Positions 52,530-60,702 of a stretch of DNA of 64,000 bases are shown one piece after another; position 1 is the stretch's first letter; every line of letters starts with the position of its first letter. The stretch lies in the NCBI GenBank assembly GCA_044238435.1, contig JBIIDH010000004.1, positions 9,875-73,874 of the forward strand. The letters run 5' to 3'. The DNA comes from VFMC01 sp044238435. GTDB lineage: Bacteria; Actinomycetota; Acidimicrobiia; Acidimicrobiales; Ilumatobacteraceae. The notes beneath the pieces are model-generated. The model saw nothing but the letters and a program-made list of their open reading frames with translations, was not told where the DNA came from and did no database searches. The translations under genes and the position numbers were made by a program.

Positions 52530-53565
52530 GCTGCACCGCCAGCAGCGACACGCCCGCGACGAGCGCCCAGCTGACCAGACCCAGTACGAGCGGTCGACCC
52601 CCGAGCGACCGGAGGCGACGCAGGTCGACCGCAGACCCGAGGCCCACCAGGCCCGCACCGAGCAGCAGCGTCTCGAGGGTCTTGATGCCCTCCAACCATC
52701 CGCTCGGCACCGCGCCGACGGTGCGTAGCGCGACCGCCACCAGGAACAGCACCACGAACAGCGGCAGCAGCGGTGGGCGCTTCGCATCGTCGGCGGGCGC
52801 GTGGCCCTCACCGCCGGCCGCGCGGCGGCGAGCCGACACCGCCACCCATGCCAGCACCGGGGCGAGCATCGCCACCCGGGTGAGCTTCACCACCACTGCC
52901 GTCGACAGCGCCACCGCACCGCCGGTGGATGCGGCCGCCACCACCTGGCCGACATCGTGGACCGAGGCCCCCACCCAGGCCCCGAAGGTCTCGGCATCGA
53001 GGCCGAACCACCGCCCCAGCGGCGGCAGCACCACGATGGCCAACGAACCGCAGAGCGTGACCAGGGCGACCGAGTAGGCAACCTCCTCCTCTGTTGCGTC
53101 GGCGAACGGCTCGGCGGCGGCAATGGCCGAGGCGCCGCAGATGGAATAGCCCGTGGCAACCAGCAGCGACAACCCGTGGCTGAGCCCGAGTCGGCGGCCG
53201 AGCCACTGGGCACCGACGAACGTGGCGCCCACCACCGCCACCACGGCGACGAGGGCTCGCGGCCCGAGGTCGAGCACCTCGTGCAGCGACAGGCGGACAC
53301 CCACCAGCACGATGCCGGCGCGCAGTACCCGCTTGGCCGCCACTGCGAGACCCGGTCGCACCGTCGGGCCGGCGAGCCCGACATTCGCGATCAGCACACC
53401 GACGAGCACGGCGACGACATGCGGCGATATCGCGTCGACACGGCGATGCACCCACCAGCCGAGCACGGCACCGCCCACCGCCACCACCAGCCCCGGCCCA
53501 CAGCACCGGAGGAACGAGCGCTGTGAGGGGGTGACCGGGACCGAGGGAGGTGCCTGAGCAACCAC
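52519..53565 (-). CDS. YeiH-family (UPF0324) putative sulfate exporter
   Basis: A 348-residue polytopic membrane protein with about ten helices. Family landmarks are VLRAGIVLVGVRLSLHEVLDLG, ATGYSICGASAIAAAEPFADATEEEVAYSVALVTLCG, and GAWVGASVHDVGQVVAA. Relatives are annotated as sulfate or sulfite exporters, but the transported ion is only weakly established. The GTG at 53565 follows CAGGCT by 6 bases. It is divergent from a LysR gene with a T-N11-A type site between, the same arrangement as yeiH/yeiE, so LysR control is likely. Confidence 0.88.
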   Translation of the reverse strand: MVAQAPPSVPVTPSQRSFLRCCGPGLVVAVGGAVLGWWVHRRVDAISPHVVAVLVGVLIANVGLAGPTVRPGLAVAAKRVLRAGIVLVGVRLSLHEVLDLGPRALVAVVAVVGATFVGAQWLGRRLGLSHGLSLLVATGYSICGASAIAAAEPFADATEEEVAYSVALVTLCGSLAIVVLPPLGRWFGLDAETFGAWVGASVHDVGQVVAAASTGGAVALSTAVVVKLTRVAMLAPVLAWVAVSARRRAAGGEGHAPADDAKRPPLLPLFVVLFLVAVALRTVGAVPSGWLEGIKTLETLLLGAGLVGLGSAVDLRRLRSLGGRPLVLGLVSWALVAGVSLLAVQLSF

Positions 53566-53571
53566 GTTGCC

Positions 53572-53577
53572 AGCCTG
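53572..53577 (-). promoter_or_regulatory. -10 box of yeiH-type gene
   Basis: CAGGCT, 6 bases before the GTG at 53565. Confidence 0.45.
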
Positions 53578-53597
53578 CGCCGCGCTCGGACCGACAT

Positions 53598-53618
53598 CTA
53601 TCCAGGAATCGCCGATAG
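53598..53618. promoter_or_regulatory. LysR-type binding site
   Basis: CTATC-N11-GATAG, the standard T-N11-A inverted repeat of LysR regulators. It lies midway between the two divergent -10 boxes and over both -35 positions. A partial direct copy (ATAGG twice, 53615-53626) extends toward the LysR promoter. Confidence 0.65.
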
Positions 53619-53622
53619 GTCA

Positions 53623-53628
53623 TAGGCT
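53623..53628 (+). promoter_or_regulatory. -10 box of lysR-type gene
   Basis: TAGGCT, 6 bases before the ATG at 53635 and adjoining the LysR site, as expected for autorepression. Confidence 0.55.
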
Positions 53629-53634
53629 CTGACT

Positions 53635-54558
53635 ATGACTACCACTGGAAGCAGGGCCGATCTACGGGTCGAACACCTCGCCGGCGTCGAGCTGCTCCTC
53701 GACACCATCCGCACGGGAAGCATCTCCGCCGCAGCCCGGGCGCACTCGCTGAGCCAACCGTCGGCCACCGAACGGTTGCGGCAGCTCGAACGCCGACTCG
53801 GTGTCACCCTCCTGCGGCGCGGCCCGGGCGGCACGGCGCCGACACCGGAGGGCGAGGCGGTCGCCGAGTGGGCACGCGCTGTCGTGGGCGCCGTCGACAC
53901 GATGGCTGCAGGCGTGGCCGCCATCCGCGAGCGGTCGGGCAGCACGGCACTGCGAGTGATGGCCAGCCTCACGGTGGCCGAATACGTGCTGCCCTCGTGG
54001 CTCCACGCCCAGCGGCTCGCCGGTGGCCGTTCGATCGACCTCGCCGTGGGCAACTCGGTGGCCGTCGCCCGAGCTGTGCTCGACCGCCAGGCCGACGTGG
54101 GGTTCGTCGAGACGCCTCGCCGGTTCGTCGGACTGCGCTCCACCGTGGTGGGCGGCGACCACCTCGTGGTGGTGGTGGCACCCTCCCACCCGTGGGCCCG
54201 CCGTCGTTCCCCGCTGAGCGTCGAGCACCTCGCCGGCACGCCCCTGCTGCTCCGCGAAGCGGGGTCGGGTACCCGCGACGCGTTCGAGGCGGCACTGGCT
54301 GCCGTGGGCGCGGTGCCCGTCGAACCCCTCGCGGCGCTGGCATCCACCACCACGCTCAAGGCAGCGGCCGCAGCGGGCGACGGGCCCAGCGTGCTGAGCC
54401 AACTCGCGGTGGCGAGCGAGGTGGCCGCCGGCACCCTGGTGGTGGTGCCGGTCGACCGCATCGACCTCGGCCGCGAGTTCAGGGCCCTGTGGCTACCCGA
54501 CCGGCACGACCCCGATGTGCAGCGGTTCGTACGTCTCGCCCGCTCGACGTCGCGCTGA
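53635..54558 (+). CDS. LysR-family transcriptional regulator
   Basis: A 307-residue regulator. The winged helix-turn-helix is AGVELLLDTIRTGSISAAARAHSLSQPSATERLRQLERRLG, followed by LLRRGPGGTAPTPEG. The periplasmic-binding-like effector domain begins near residue 100 (ALRVMASLTVAEYVLPSWL). Placement opposite the YeiH-type exporter suggests it senses a sulfur or C4-type anion and controls that gene. Effector unknown. Leaderless ATG. Confidence 0.92.
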   Translation: MTTTGSRADLRVEHLAGVELLLDTIRTGSISAAARAHSLSQPSATERLRQLERRLGVTLLRRGPGGTAPTPEGEAVAEWARAVVGAVDTMAAGVAAIRERSGSTALRVMASLTVAEYVLPSWLHAQRLAGGRSIDLAVGNSVAVARAVLDRQADVGFVETPRRFVGLRSTVVGGDHLVVVVAPSHPWARRRSPLSVEHLAGTPLLLREAGSGTRDAFEAALAAVGAVPVEPLAALASTTTLKAAAAAGDGPSVLSQLAVASEVAAGTLVVVPVDRIDLGREFRALWLPDRHDPDVQRFVRLARSTSR

Positions 54559-54579
54559 CGAGCGAGCGGGCCGACCGGT

Positions 54580-54981
54580 TCAGGCCTCTGGCCTCACCTC
54601 GGGTGCGGGCACGTGCTCGCACACGGCCGCGTAGGCACGCGGGCCGTACACCGTGCCCGGACCACCCGACATGAGAATGGCTACGCCGATGGCCTCCGCC
54701 GCCTCCTGACGGCTGGCACCGGCGCGGGCCGAACCCGCGGCGTGCGCCGCGATGCACCCGTCGCACCGCTCGACCACGGCGATGGCGAGGGCGATGAGTT
54801 CCTTCGTCTTCACGTCGAGCGCGCCGGGCGCCATGGTGCCCTTGTGCAGTTCGGCGAAGCCGCGGAACACATCGGGGATCGCCTGGCGCAGCTCGCGGGC
54901 GAGCGGACGCAGTTCGTCGCTCACCCCCTTGCCGTACGAGTGCTGGTGGCCCGGGGCAGCGGCGTCGCTGAGTTCGCTCAT
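54580..54981 (-). CDS. Carboxymuconolactone decarboxylase/AhpD-family protein
   Basis: A 133-residue all-helical protein with the AhpD-type motif ERCDGCIAAHAAGSARAGAS: CxxC plus His three residues on. With CxxC present it is more likely a peroxidase-type disulfide reductase than a true decarboxylase. ATG at 54981 follows CAGACT by 6 bases. It lies 18 bases after the CoA-ligase stop on the same strand, so it may also be read from that operon. Confidence 0.9.
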   Translation of the reverse strand: MSELSDAAAPGHQHSYGKGVSDELRPLARELRQAIPDVFRGFAELHKGTMAPGALDVKTKELIALAIAVVERCDGCIAAHAAGSARAGASRQEAAEAIGVAILMSGGPGTVYGPRAYAAVCEHVPAPEVRPEA

Positions 54982-54987
54982 CGCGTC

Positions 54988-54993
54988 AGTCTG
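54988..54993 (-). promoter_or_regulatory. -10 box of AhpD-family gene
   Basis: CAGACT, 6 bases before the ATG at 54981. Confidence 0.4.
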
Positions 54994-54999
54994 ACGCGC

Positions 55000-56463
55000 T
55001 CACGACGCACTCGTCACGCGCTCGGCCCGCAGCGCCGACCGGCGCACCTTGCCGGCGTCGTCGCGCAGCGGCTCGGTGACGAACTCCCACGTGCGCGGCA
55101 CCTTGTAGGTGACCAGCCGCTCGCCCACGAAGGCCCGCAGTTCGGCCTCGGTGACGGCACCCGGATCGGCTTCGACGATGGCGTGGATGGTGTTGCCCTT
55201 GTCGTCATCGGGCAGGCCGATGACGGCCACCGAGTGCACGGCTGGATGCTCTTGCACGGCGGCCTCCACCTCGGCCGGGTAGATGTTGGCCCCACCCGAC
55301 AGGATCATGTCGGCCGACCGGTCGCCGAGGTACAGGTAGCCGTCGGCGTCGAGATAGCCCATGTCGCCGAGCGACTCCCACCCGCCGTCGCGCCGCCGGG
55401 CCTCGGCCCCCACATAGCGATACGTCGGCGTGTCGCGGGCCACGCTGCGCAGCCACACCTCGCCCATCTCGCCGGCGGGCAGCACGACGCCGTCGGCGTC
55501 CATGATGCACACGGTGCCCTGGGCCGGGCGGCCCACCGACCCGCGGTGCGCCAGCCACTCGACCCCGGTGATGACGGTGGAGGTCTGCCCCTCGGTGCCG
55601 CCGTACAGCTCGAAGATCCGCTCGGGGCCGAGCCAGTCGATCCACACCTGCTTCAACCAGTCGGGGCACGGCTCGGCGAGGTGCCACACCACCTGCAGCG
55701 CCGACAGGTCGAACCCCAGGCGCACATCCTCAGGTACCCGCCAGATGCGCTTCATCATCGTCGGCACCAGGTACACCGCCTGAGCGCGCGACCACTCCAG
55801 TGCTGCCAGCGTGGCCTCGGGGTCGAAGCGCTCCAGCACCACCACGTGGTTGCCGTACAGCAGCGCCTGCCACGACCAGATGAGCGGCCCGTTGTGATAA
55901 AGCGGGCCGGGCATCACGAATGCACCGTCGCGGCCGAGCAGCAACCGGGAGGGCTCGTCGGGGTCCATCACCGAGGGGTCGCCCGACACGATGAGCTTGG
56001 GCCGTCCGGTGGAGCCGCCCGAGGTGGGTGCCTTCCACGCCCCGGCGACCCGGTCGGGCACCGCGGCAGCCACCGCATCGCACCGCGGCGCCGTGTACCC
56101 CACCGGCAGACAGTCGCGGCCCGGCAGCGTGCCGGCGGGCACGCCCAGCACCACCGGTGGGTCGGCCAGTTCGATGATGGCCTCGAGTTCGCGCCCGGGC
56201 AGCCGCGCACTGACCGGCTGGGGCGTGGCGCCGATGCGCCAGCACGCAGCGAAGGCCACGAACCAGTCGATCGAGTTGGGCAGCGCCACGGTGACCATGT
56301 CGCCCTCACCCACCCCGCGAGCGGCGAGGTCGGCCGCCAGGTCGTCGATCATGTCGACCAGGTCGGCGCGGCTGACAGTGCGTCCGGCGCAGGTGATGGC
56401 CGGGCGTTCGGGCGCCGCGGCAGCAAGGCGGCGCAACTGTTCGTTGAACGAGATGACCGCCAT
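55000..56463 (-). CDS. Acyl-CoA synthetase (AMP-binding), bile-acid-CoA-ligase-like
   Basis: A 487-residue ANL ligase. The P-loop is altered to TSGGSTGRPKL; ELYGGTEGQ supplies the adenine motif, WESLGDMGYLDADGYLYLGDR the hinge, and DDAGKVRRSALR the C-terminal lysine. The short length and GGTEGQ form resemble BaiB-type ligases for steroid or other cyclic acids, but the substrate is not proven. ATG lies 3 bases after the VOC stop (TGAgcgATG), so the two are one operon. Confidence 0.9.
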   Translation of the reverse strand: MAVISFNEQLRRLAAAAPERPAITCAGRTVSRADLVDMIDDLAADLAARGVGEGDMVTVALPNSIDWFVAFAACWRIGATPQPVSARLPGRELEAIIELADPPVVLGVPAGTLPGRDCLPVGYTAPRCDAVAAAVPDRVAGAWKAPTSGGSTGRPKLIVSGDPSVMDPDEPSRLLLGRDGAFVMPGPLYHNGPLIWSWQALLYGNHVVVLERFDPEATLAALEWSRAQAVYLVPTMMKRIWRVPEDVRLGFDLSALQVVWHLAEPCPDWLKQVWIDWLGPERIFELYGGTEGQTSTVITGVEWLAHRGSVGRPAQGTVCIMDADGVVLPAGEMGEVWLRSVARDTPTYRYVGAEARRRDGGWESLGDMGYLDADGYLYLGDRSADMILSGGANIYPAEVEAAVQEHPAVHSVAVIGLPDDDKGNTIHAIVEADPGAVTEAELRAFVGERLVTYKVPRTWEFVTEPLRDDAGKVRRSALRAERVTSAS

Positions 56464-56466
56464 CGC

Positions 56467-56868
56467 TCAGCCCGCCTGCAGGAACTCGACCCAGTTGCCG
56501 TCGGGGTCTTCGACCATCGAGATGGTGATACCCGGGCGCAGCGTGGTGACCTTCACCTTCACCGCGTACCCGGCATCGGCGCAGGCCTGGGTGATCTCCT
56601 CGATGTTGCTCACCGAGATGGTCCAGTAGCGGTAGCCGTACGCGCCCTGGATGCCGCCCGGCACCGCGGCCGGCAGGGTGGCAGCGGGGCTGACGAGCTT
56701 GATCAGGCTGGTGCCGCACATCAGTCGGTACATCGTGCCACCGCCGGGCATGGGCATCTCGCCGACGTGCTCGAAGCCGAGCGTGTCGCGGTAGAACCGC
56801 AGTGCTGCATCGGCATCGCTCACGACGATGCCCAGGTCGATCGAGTCCTTGGTGATCTGCACGCCCAT
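56467..56868 (-). CDS. VOC-family (glyoxalase/dioxygenase-fold) protein
   Basis: A 133-residue single-chain VOC protein with two beta-alpha-beta-beta-beta modules: DLGIVVSDADAALRFYRDTLGFEHVGEM and YRYWTISVSNIEEITQACADAGY...PGITISMVEDPDGNWVEFLQ. The closing Glu of WVEFLQ is a metal ligand, and the usual first His is not obvious. The family includes epimerases, lyases and dioxygenases. It leads the operon with the CoA ligase, so acting on the same acid or its thioester is plausible. A leadered gene with AGGGGG before the ATG at 56868. Confidence 0.85.
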   Translation of the reverse strand: MGVQITKDSIDLGIVVSDADAALRFYRDTLGFEHVGEMPMPGGGTMYRLMCGTSLIKLVSPAATLPAAVPGGIQGAYGYRYWTISVSNIEEITQACADAGYAVKVKVTTLRPGITISMVEDPDGNWVEFLQAG

Positions 56869-56914
56869 GTGGGTCGTCCCCCTTCGCCGGCCGCCCCCTG
56901 CGTCCGCCGGGCGC

Positions 56915-56920
56915 ACAGTA
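56915..56920 (-). promoter_or_regulatory. -10 box of VOC/CoA-ligase operon (leadered)
   Basis: TACTGT, 46 bases before the ATG; its upstream side abuts the tandem repeats at 56925-56968. Confidence 0.4.
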
Positions 56921-56924
56921 CCGG

Positions 56925-56968
56925 CACGATGCCGGCGGTCACGATGCCGGGGCCACGATGCCGGCGGT
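56925..56968. repeat. Three tandem copies of a 14-15-base unit between divergent promoters
   Basis: CACGATGCCGGCGGT at 56925-56939, a 14-base variant at 56940-56953, and an exact third copy at 56954-56968. The array sits between the VOC operon and MFS promoters, where an activator or repressor would bind. Confidence 0.8.
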
Positions 56969-56984
56969 TGCGAGCTGCGCCGGT

Positions 56985-56990
56985 CAGACT
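56985..56990 (+). promoter_or_regulatory. -10 box of MFS transporter gene
   Basis: CAGACT, 6 bases before the GTG at 56997. Confidence 0.45.
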
Positions 56991-56996
56991 GGCCCG

Positions 56997-58244
56997 GTGC
57001 GACCGATGAGCGACGACCCGGCCATCGTCCGTCGCACCCAGGTGGTCGACCTGCTGCGCGCTGTGCCGATGGGTGTGCTGTTGCCGCTCGAGACCTCGAT
57101 CCTGCTGACGATCGCGATCAAGCAGTTCGACGCCTCGGCACTCGCCAAGGGTGTCATCGCGGCGTCTGCCGGCGTGGGCCTGCTGCTGTCGCCGGTCGTC
57201 ACCGCCGTCGCCCGGCGCAGCGGCCGGCCGGTCATGCTCGTCGCTGCCACCATCGCCGCCATCGGTGCCGTCGGCTACGTGCTCGGCGTCCTGGGGGCGC
57301 TGCCGATGTTCGTGGCCGGCGCGGTGGTGGGCGTGGCCGCCCCGAACGCGGTGTTCCCGCTGCTCACCCTCACCTACGAGCGCAACTTCCCGGCTGCCGA
57401 GCGTGGCCGCCGCGTGGGCTGGGGCATGTCGCTGCGGGTGGGTGTCGCAGCCGTGGTGGGCCTCGTCGTGGGCGCGCTGCTGCGCAACCGGCTCGACCTG
57501 TGGTGGACCGTCGTGCTCGCCGGAGCGGTTGCCTCGGCCCTGCTCGCCGCGCTGCAGACGGCCACCCCCTCGCAACCGCTCGATCGCGTACCGGGGCAAC
57601 GCAACCGTCCCTGGCCGCACTTCCACCTGGTGGCCACCGATCGACAACTGCGCCTCACGCTGGGCGCCTGGATGCTGATGGGCTTCGGCAACCTGATGCT
57701 GCTACCTCTGCGCGTCGAGTACCTGGCCAACCCCACGTACGGCATCACCGCCGATGCATCCCTCATCGCGCTGCTCACCATCACCGTGCCGTCGGTGTGC
57801 CGCCTGCTGTCGCTGCCCCTGTTCGGCATCGTGTTCGACCGGTTGTCGTTCTTCGCATCGCGCATCGCCGTGAACCTGTTGTTCGCGCTGTACGTCGCCG
57901 CCTTCTTCACGGGCACCAGCACGGCAGGTCTCGTGGTGGGCGCCGTCGTGCTGGGCGTCGCCAGCGCCGGCGGCGACCTGATGTGGAGCCTGTGGGTGAT
58001 CAAGTTCGCCCCGCCCGACCGGGTGGCCGACTACATGGGCCTGCACACGTTCTTCACCGGAGTGCGCGCTGTGCTGGCACCGCTCATCGCGTTCGTCGTG
58101 GTCGAGCACGTGCCGCTCACCGCGGTGGCCATCGCGGCCGCGGTGATGATGGTGCTGGCGGCGCTGGTGCTGGTGCCCGAGGCCCGCGCCGAGCGCGCGC
58201 TACGCGCTGCAGCCCCGTCCGCCGACGACCGACGCGTCGACTAG
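56997..58244 (+). CDS. Major facilitator superfamily transporter
   Basis: A 415-residue membrane transporter with about 12 helices, such as VVGVAAPNAVFPLLTLTYERNFP and LGAWMLMGFGNLMLLPLRVEYL. The family loop between helices 2 and 3 is only loosely kept (AVARRSGRPVMLVAA). The substrate cannot be read. It is divergent from the VOC/CoA-ligase operon and heads a plus-strand operon with a phosphatase and an amidohydrolase, which suggests uptake or export of the compound they handle. I chose the GTG at 56997 for the CAGACT box; an ATG three codons on is the alternative. Confidence 0.88.
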   Translation: MRPMSDDPAIVRRTQVVDLLRAVPMGVLLPLETSILLTIAIKQFDASALAKGVIAASAGVGLLLSPVVTAVARRSGRPVMLVAATIAAIGAVGYVLGVLGALPMFVAGAVVGVAAPNAVFPLLTLTYERNFPAAERGRRVGWGMSLRVGVAAVVGLVVGALLRNRLDLWWTVVLAGAVASALLAALQTATPSQPLDRVPGQRNRPWPHFHLVATDRQLRLTLGAWMLMGFGNLMLLPLRVEYLANPTYGITADASLIALLTITVPSVCRLLSLPLFGIVFDRLSFFASRIAVNLLFALYVAAFFTGTSTAGLVVGAVVLGVASAGGDLMWSLWVIKFAPPDRVADYMGLHTFFTGVRAVLAPLIAFVVVEHVPLTAVAIAAAVMMVLAALVLVPEARAERALRAAAPSADDRRVD

Positions 58245-58253
58245 AAACAGCAC

Positions 58254-58820
58254 ATGGCCGTCACCGTGCACCTCATCCGCCACGGACAGTCGGAGTTCAA
58301 CCGGGTGTGGGACGTGGAGGGACGCGACCCGCTCATCCGCGACGCTCCGCTGTCGGAGGTGGGCCACGAACAGGTCCGCGCTGCCCGCGAGGCGGCGCTG
58401 GCGCTGGCGCCCGATGTGGTCATCACCTCGCCGCTCAGCCGGGCTGTCCAGACCACGCTCGGACTGTTCGGTGGCAGCGGGGTGCGCATCGAGGTGAGCC
58501 CACTGCACGCCGAGCGGGTCACCAACACCGACGACATCGGCTCGCCGCCGCACGTGCTGGCCGAGCGGTTCCCGCACCTCGACTTCGCCCACCTCCCGGC
58601 GGTGTGGTGGCACGAGGGCCCGCTCGACGACGTGGGGGTTCCGGTGGAACCGGGCCGTCACTTCTATCCACGCGTCGAGTCCTGGATCGAGGCCGTGCAC
58701 GCCCGCCCCGAGGACCGCATCGTCGTGGTCGGCCATGGCACGTTCTTCCACGCCGTCCTCGGCCGCCACCTGGCCAACTGCGAGATCGCCCCCGCCCCAC
58801 TACCACTGGAGATGCGATGA
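58254..58820 (+). CDS. Histidine phosphatase (phosphoglycerate mutase-like)
   Basis: A 188-residue branch-1 histidine phosphatase. The phospho-acceptor His is in LIRHGQSEFN near residue 9, the first Arg is in the same motif, SPLSRAVQT follows, and the second catalytic His is in VVVGHGTFFHAVLG near residue 160. Phosphatase activity is more likely than mutase, judging by the length. It starts 9 bases after the MFS stop and overlaps the amidohydrolase by 4 bases. Confidence 0.9.
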   Translation: MAVTVHLIRHGQSEFNRVWDVEGRDPLIRDAPLSEVGHEQVRAAREAALALAPDVVITSPLSRAVQTTLGLFGGSGVRIEVSPLHAERVTNTDDIGSPPHVLAERFPHLDFAHLPAVWWHEGPLDDVGVPVEPGRHFYPRVESWIEAVHARPEDRIVVVGHGTFFHAVLGRHLANCEIAPAPLPLEMR

Positions 58821-59809
58821 GCACCGACACATCACCGGATCCCGACGTCTCCGGTCCGGTCGTCGACCCCGACCAGCGCATCGTCGACCCGCACCACCAC
58901 CTGTGGCCCGCGGGCGGCGCGCTGCCCTACTCGCTCGACGACCTGCACGCCGATGCGTTCGGTGCCGGCCACCGGGTGGAGCGCACGGTGTTCGTCGAGT
59001 GCCACGCCGCATACCGCACCGATGGCCCGGCACACCTGCGGCCCGTGGGCGAGACCGAGTTCGTGGCGGGCGAGGCCCACCGCGACCCGAAGCGGCTGAT
59101 CGGCGGCATCGTCGCCCACGCCGACCTCACCGACCACGACCACCTCGACGAGGTGCTCGACGCACACGACTCGGCGGCGGGCGGGCTGTTCCGCGGCATC
59201 CGCCACGCCGGCTCGCACGCCATCGACCCAGCGCCCCTGCGCATCCCGGGCCGCGCTCCGGCCGGCCTGTACGCCGACCCGGCGTTCCGCCGCGGCGTGG
59301 CCCACCTCGGCGCCCGTGGCCTCACCTACGACACGTGGCACTACCACTACCAGAACCGCGAGTTCCTCGACCTCGCCCGCGCCGTGCCAGACACGCTGCT
59401 GGTGCTCGACCACTTCGGCACCCCGCTCGGGGTGGGCCAGTTCGCCGGCCGCCGCGACGAGATCTTCGCGGCGTGGAAGGACGACATCGCCGACATCGCC
59501 CGGTGCGAGAACGTGGTGGCCAAGTTGGGCGGTCTGGCCATGCCCGACAACGGGTTCGGCTGGCACGACACCGGGGCGCCCACCAGCGACGAGTTCGTGG
59601 CCGCACAGGCCCGCTACTACCTGCACACCATCGAGTGCTTTGGCCCCGAACGCTGCATGTTCGAGTCGAACTTCCCGGTCGACCGGTTCTCGCTCGACTA
59701 CCGGGTGCTGTGGAACGCGCTGAAGAAGATCGCCGCGCCGTTCTCGGCATCCGAGCGCGACGCGATGTTCCACGGCACCGCCACCCGCGTGTACCGCCTC
59801 GACGCGTAG
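58817..59809 (+). CDS. Amidohydrolase family 2 (TIM-barrel) metal-dependent hydrolase
   Basis: A 330-residue amidohydrolase_2 protein. The N-terminal metal site is VDPHHHLWP. Further ligands are expected at the His of VLDHFGTP and the Asp of FESNFPVDRFS. RGIRHAGSHAIDP resembles the substrate loop of lactonases and of decarboxylases such as gamma-resorcylate decarboxylase. Reaction is either lactone hydrolysis or decarboxylation of a cyclic acid. Translationally coupled to the phosphatase. Convergent with the enoyl-CoA hydratase. Confidence 0.9.
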   Translation: MSTDTSPDPDVSGPVVDPDQRIVDPHHHLWPAGGALPYSLDDLHADAFGAGHRVERTVFVECHAAYRTDGPAHLRPVGETEFVAGEAHRDPKRLIGGIVAHADLTDHDHLDEVLDAHDSAAGGLFRGIRHAGSHAIDPAPLRIPGRAPAGLYADPAFRRGVAHLGARGLTYDTWHYHYQNREFLDLARAVPDTLLVLDHFGTPLGVGQFAGRRDEIFAAWKDDIADIARCENVVAKLGGLAMPDNGFGWHDTGAPTSDEFVAAQARYYLHTIECFGPERCMFESNFPVDRFSLDYRVLWNALKKIAAPFSASERDAMFHGTATRVYRLDA

Positions 59810-59831
59810 GGCGAGGCGCAACCCGAAGCGG

Positions 59832-60605
59832 TCAGCGACCCGTCCAGTTCGGCGGGCGCTTCTCGGCGAACGCCTTCGGGCCCTCGATGAAGTCGTCGCT
59901 GCGCACGAGGCGCTTCACCGACTCGTACGGCACCTCCATCGACTCCTGCAGCGAGGCCATGTCGAGGCTGCGGTAGACGACGTCCTTGCTGGCGCGGATC
60001 GACAGCGGCGAACAGGCGATGATCTGGCGCGCCCAGTCCATGGCCCGTTCCATCAGCTGCTCGTGCGGCACCACCTCGTTCACGAAGCCGAGCTCGTAGC
60101 CCTCGGCGGCGCTGACGTGCCGACCGGTGAGGATCATGCCCAGCGCACGCTTGGGCCCGATCTGACGGGGCAGGCGCTGCAGGCCACCGGCCAGCGCGGC
60201 GAGGCCCACCTTCGGTTCGGGCAGGGCGAAGCGGGCCTGATCGGAGGCGATGATGAGGTCGCAGGCGAGCGCGATCTCGAACCCGCCGCCCATGGCCACA
60301 CCGTTCACTGCAGCGATGACCGGCTTGTCGAGGTCGAAGCGCGACGTGAGACCGCCGAAGCCACGGGGCATCGCCACCCGCTCGCCGCCCTCGGCCTGGT
60401 GGCGCAGGTCGTTGCCTGCGCTGAAGCCGCGGCCCTCACCGGTGATGATGGCCACCCACAGGTCGTCGTCGGTGGCGAAGTGGTCGAACACCCGGCCGAG
60501 TTCGGCGTTGGCCGCCGGGTGCAGCGCGTTCAGCCGGTCGGGCCGGTTGATGCGCACGGTCATGATGTGGTCGGCGGTGTCGACGAGGCAGTACTCGGTG
60601 TCCAT
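59832..60605 (-). CDS. Enoyl-CoA hydratase/isomerase family protein
   Basis: A 257-residue crotonase. ITGEGRGFSAGNDLR and VNGVAMGGGFEIALACDLIIAS are the oxyanion loops, with the Glu of GGGFEIAL in the usual first catalytic position. LPEPKVGLAALAGGLQRLPRQIG supplies the second active-site segment, where Ala-Gly replaces the common second Glu. ATG at 60605 follows TACCGT by 6 bases. It ends the group of CoA-acid genes that begins at 54580. Confidence 0.92.
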   Translation of the reverse strand: MDTEYCLVDTADHIMTVRINRPDRLNALHPAANAELGRVFDHFATDDDLWVAIITGEGRGFSAGNDLRHQAEGGERVAMPRGFGGLTSRFDLDKPVIAAVNGVAMGGGFEIALACDLIIASDQARFALPEPKVGLAALAGGLQRLPRQIGPKRALGMILTGRHVSAAEGYELGFVNEVVPHEQLMERAMDWARQIIACSPLSIRASKDVVYRSLDMASLQESMEVPYESVKRLVRSDDFIEGPKAFAEKRPPNWTGR

Positions 60606-60611
60606 GCGCCG

Positions 60612-60617
60612 ACGGTA
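60612..60617 (-). promoter_or_regulatory. -10 box of enoyl-CoA hydratase gene
   Basis: TACCGT, 6 bases before the ATG at 60605. Confidence 0.55.
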
Positions 60618-60683
60618 CCGCGCCGCGACGACCCTGCGTCCCACCGTGGTTCCTCCCACTACGTTGCGCAGGTGAACGATCGG

Positions 60684-60689
60684 TAACGT
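60684..60689 (+). promoter_or_regulatory. -10 box of ABC half-transporter operon
   Basis: TAACGT, 13 bases before the ATG at 60703, giving a leader of only a few bases. A TACGTT at 60660-60665 with a 4-codon GTG ORF (60672-60686) lies just upstream. Confidence 0.35.
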
Positions 60690-60702
60690 GCGGGCGAACC
60701 CC

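Noticed and set aside
56828..58816. Long plus-strand open frame leading into the amidohydrolase
   Set aside because: It is the wrong frame of the MFS transporter and phosphatase genes; only the part from the ATG at 58817 shows a protein family.
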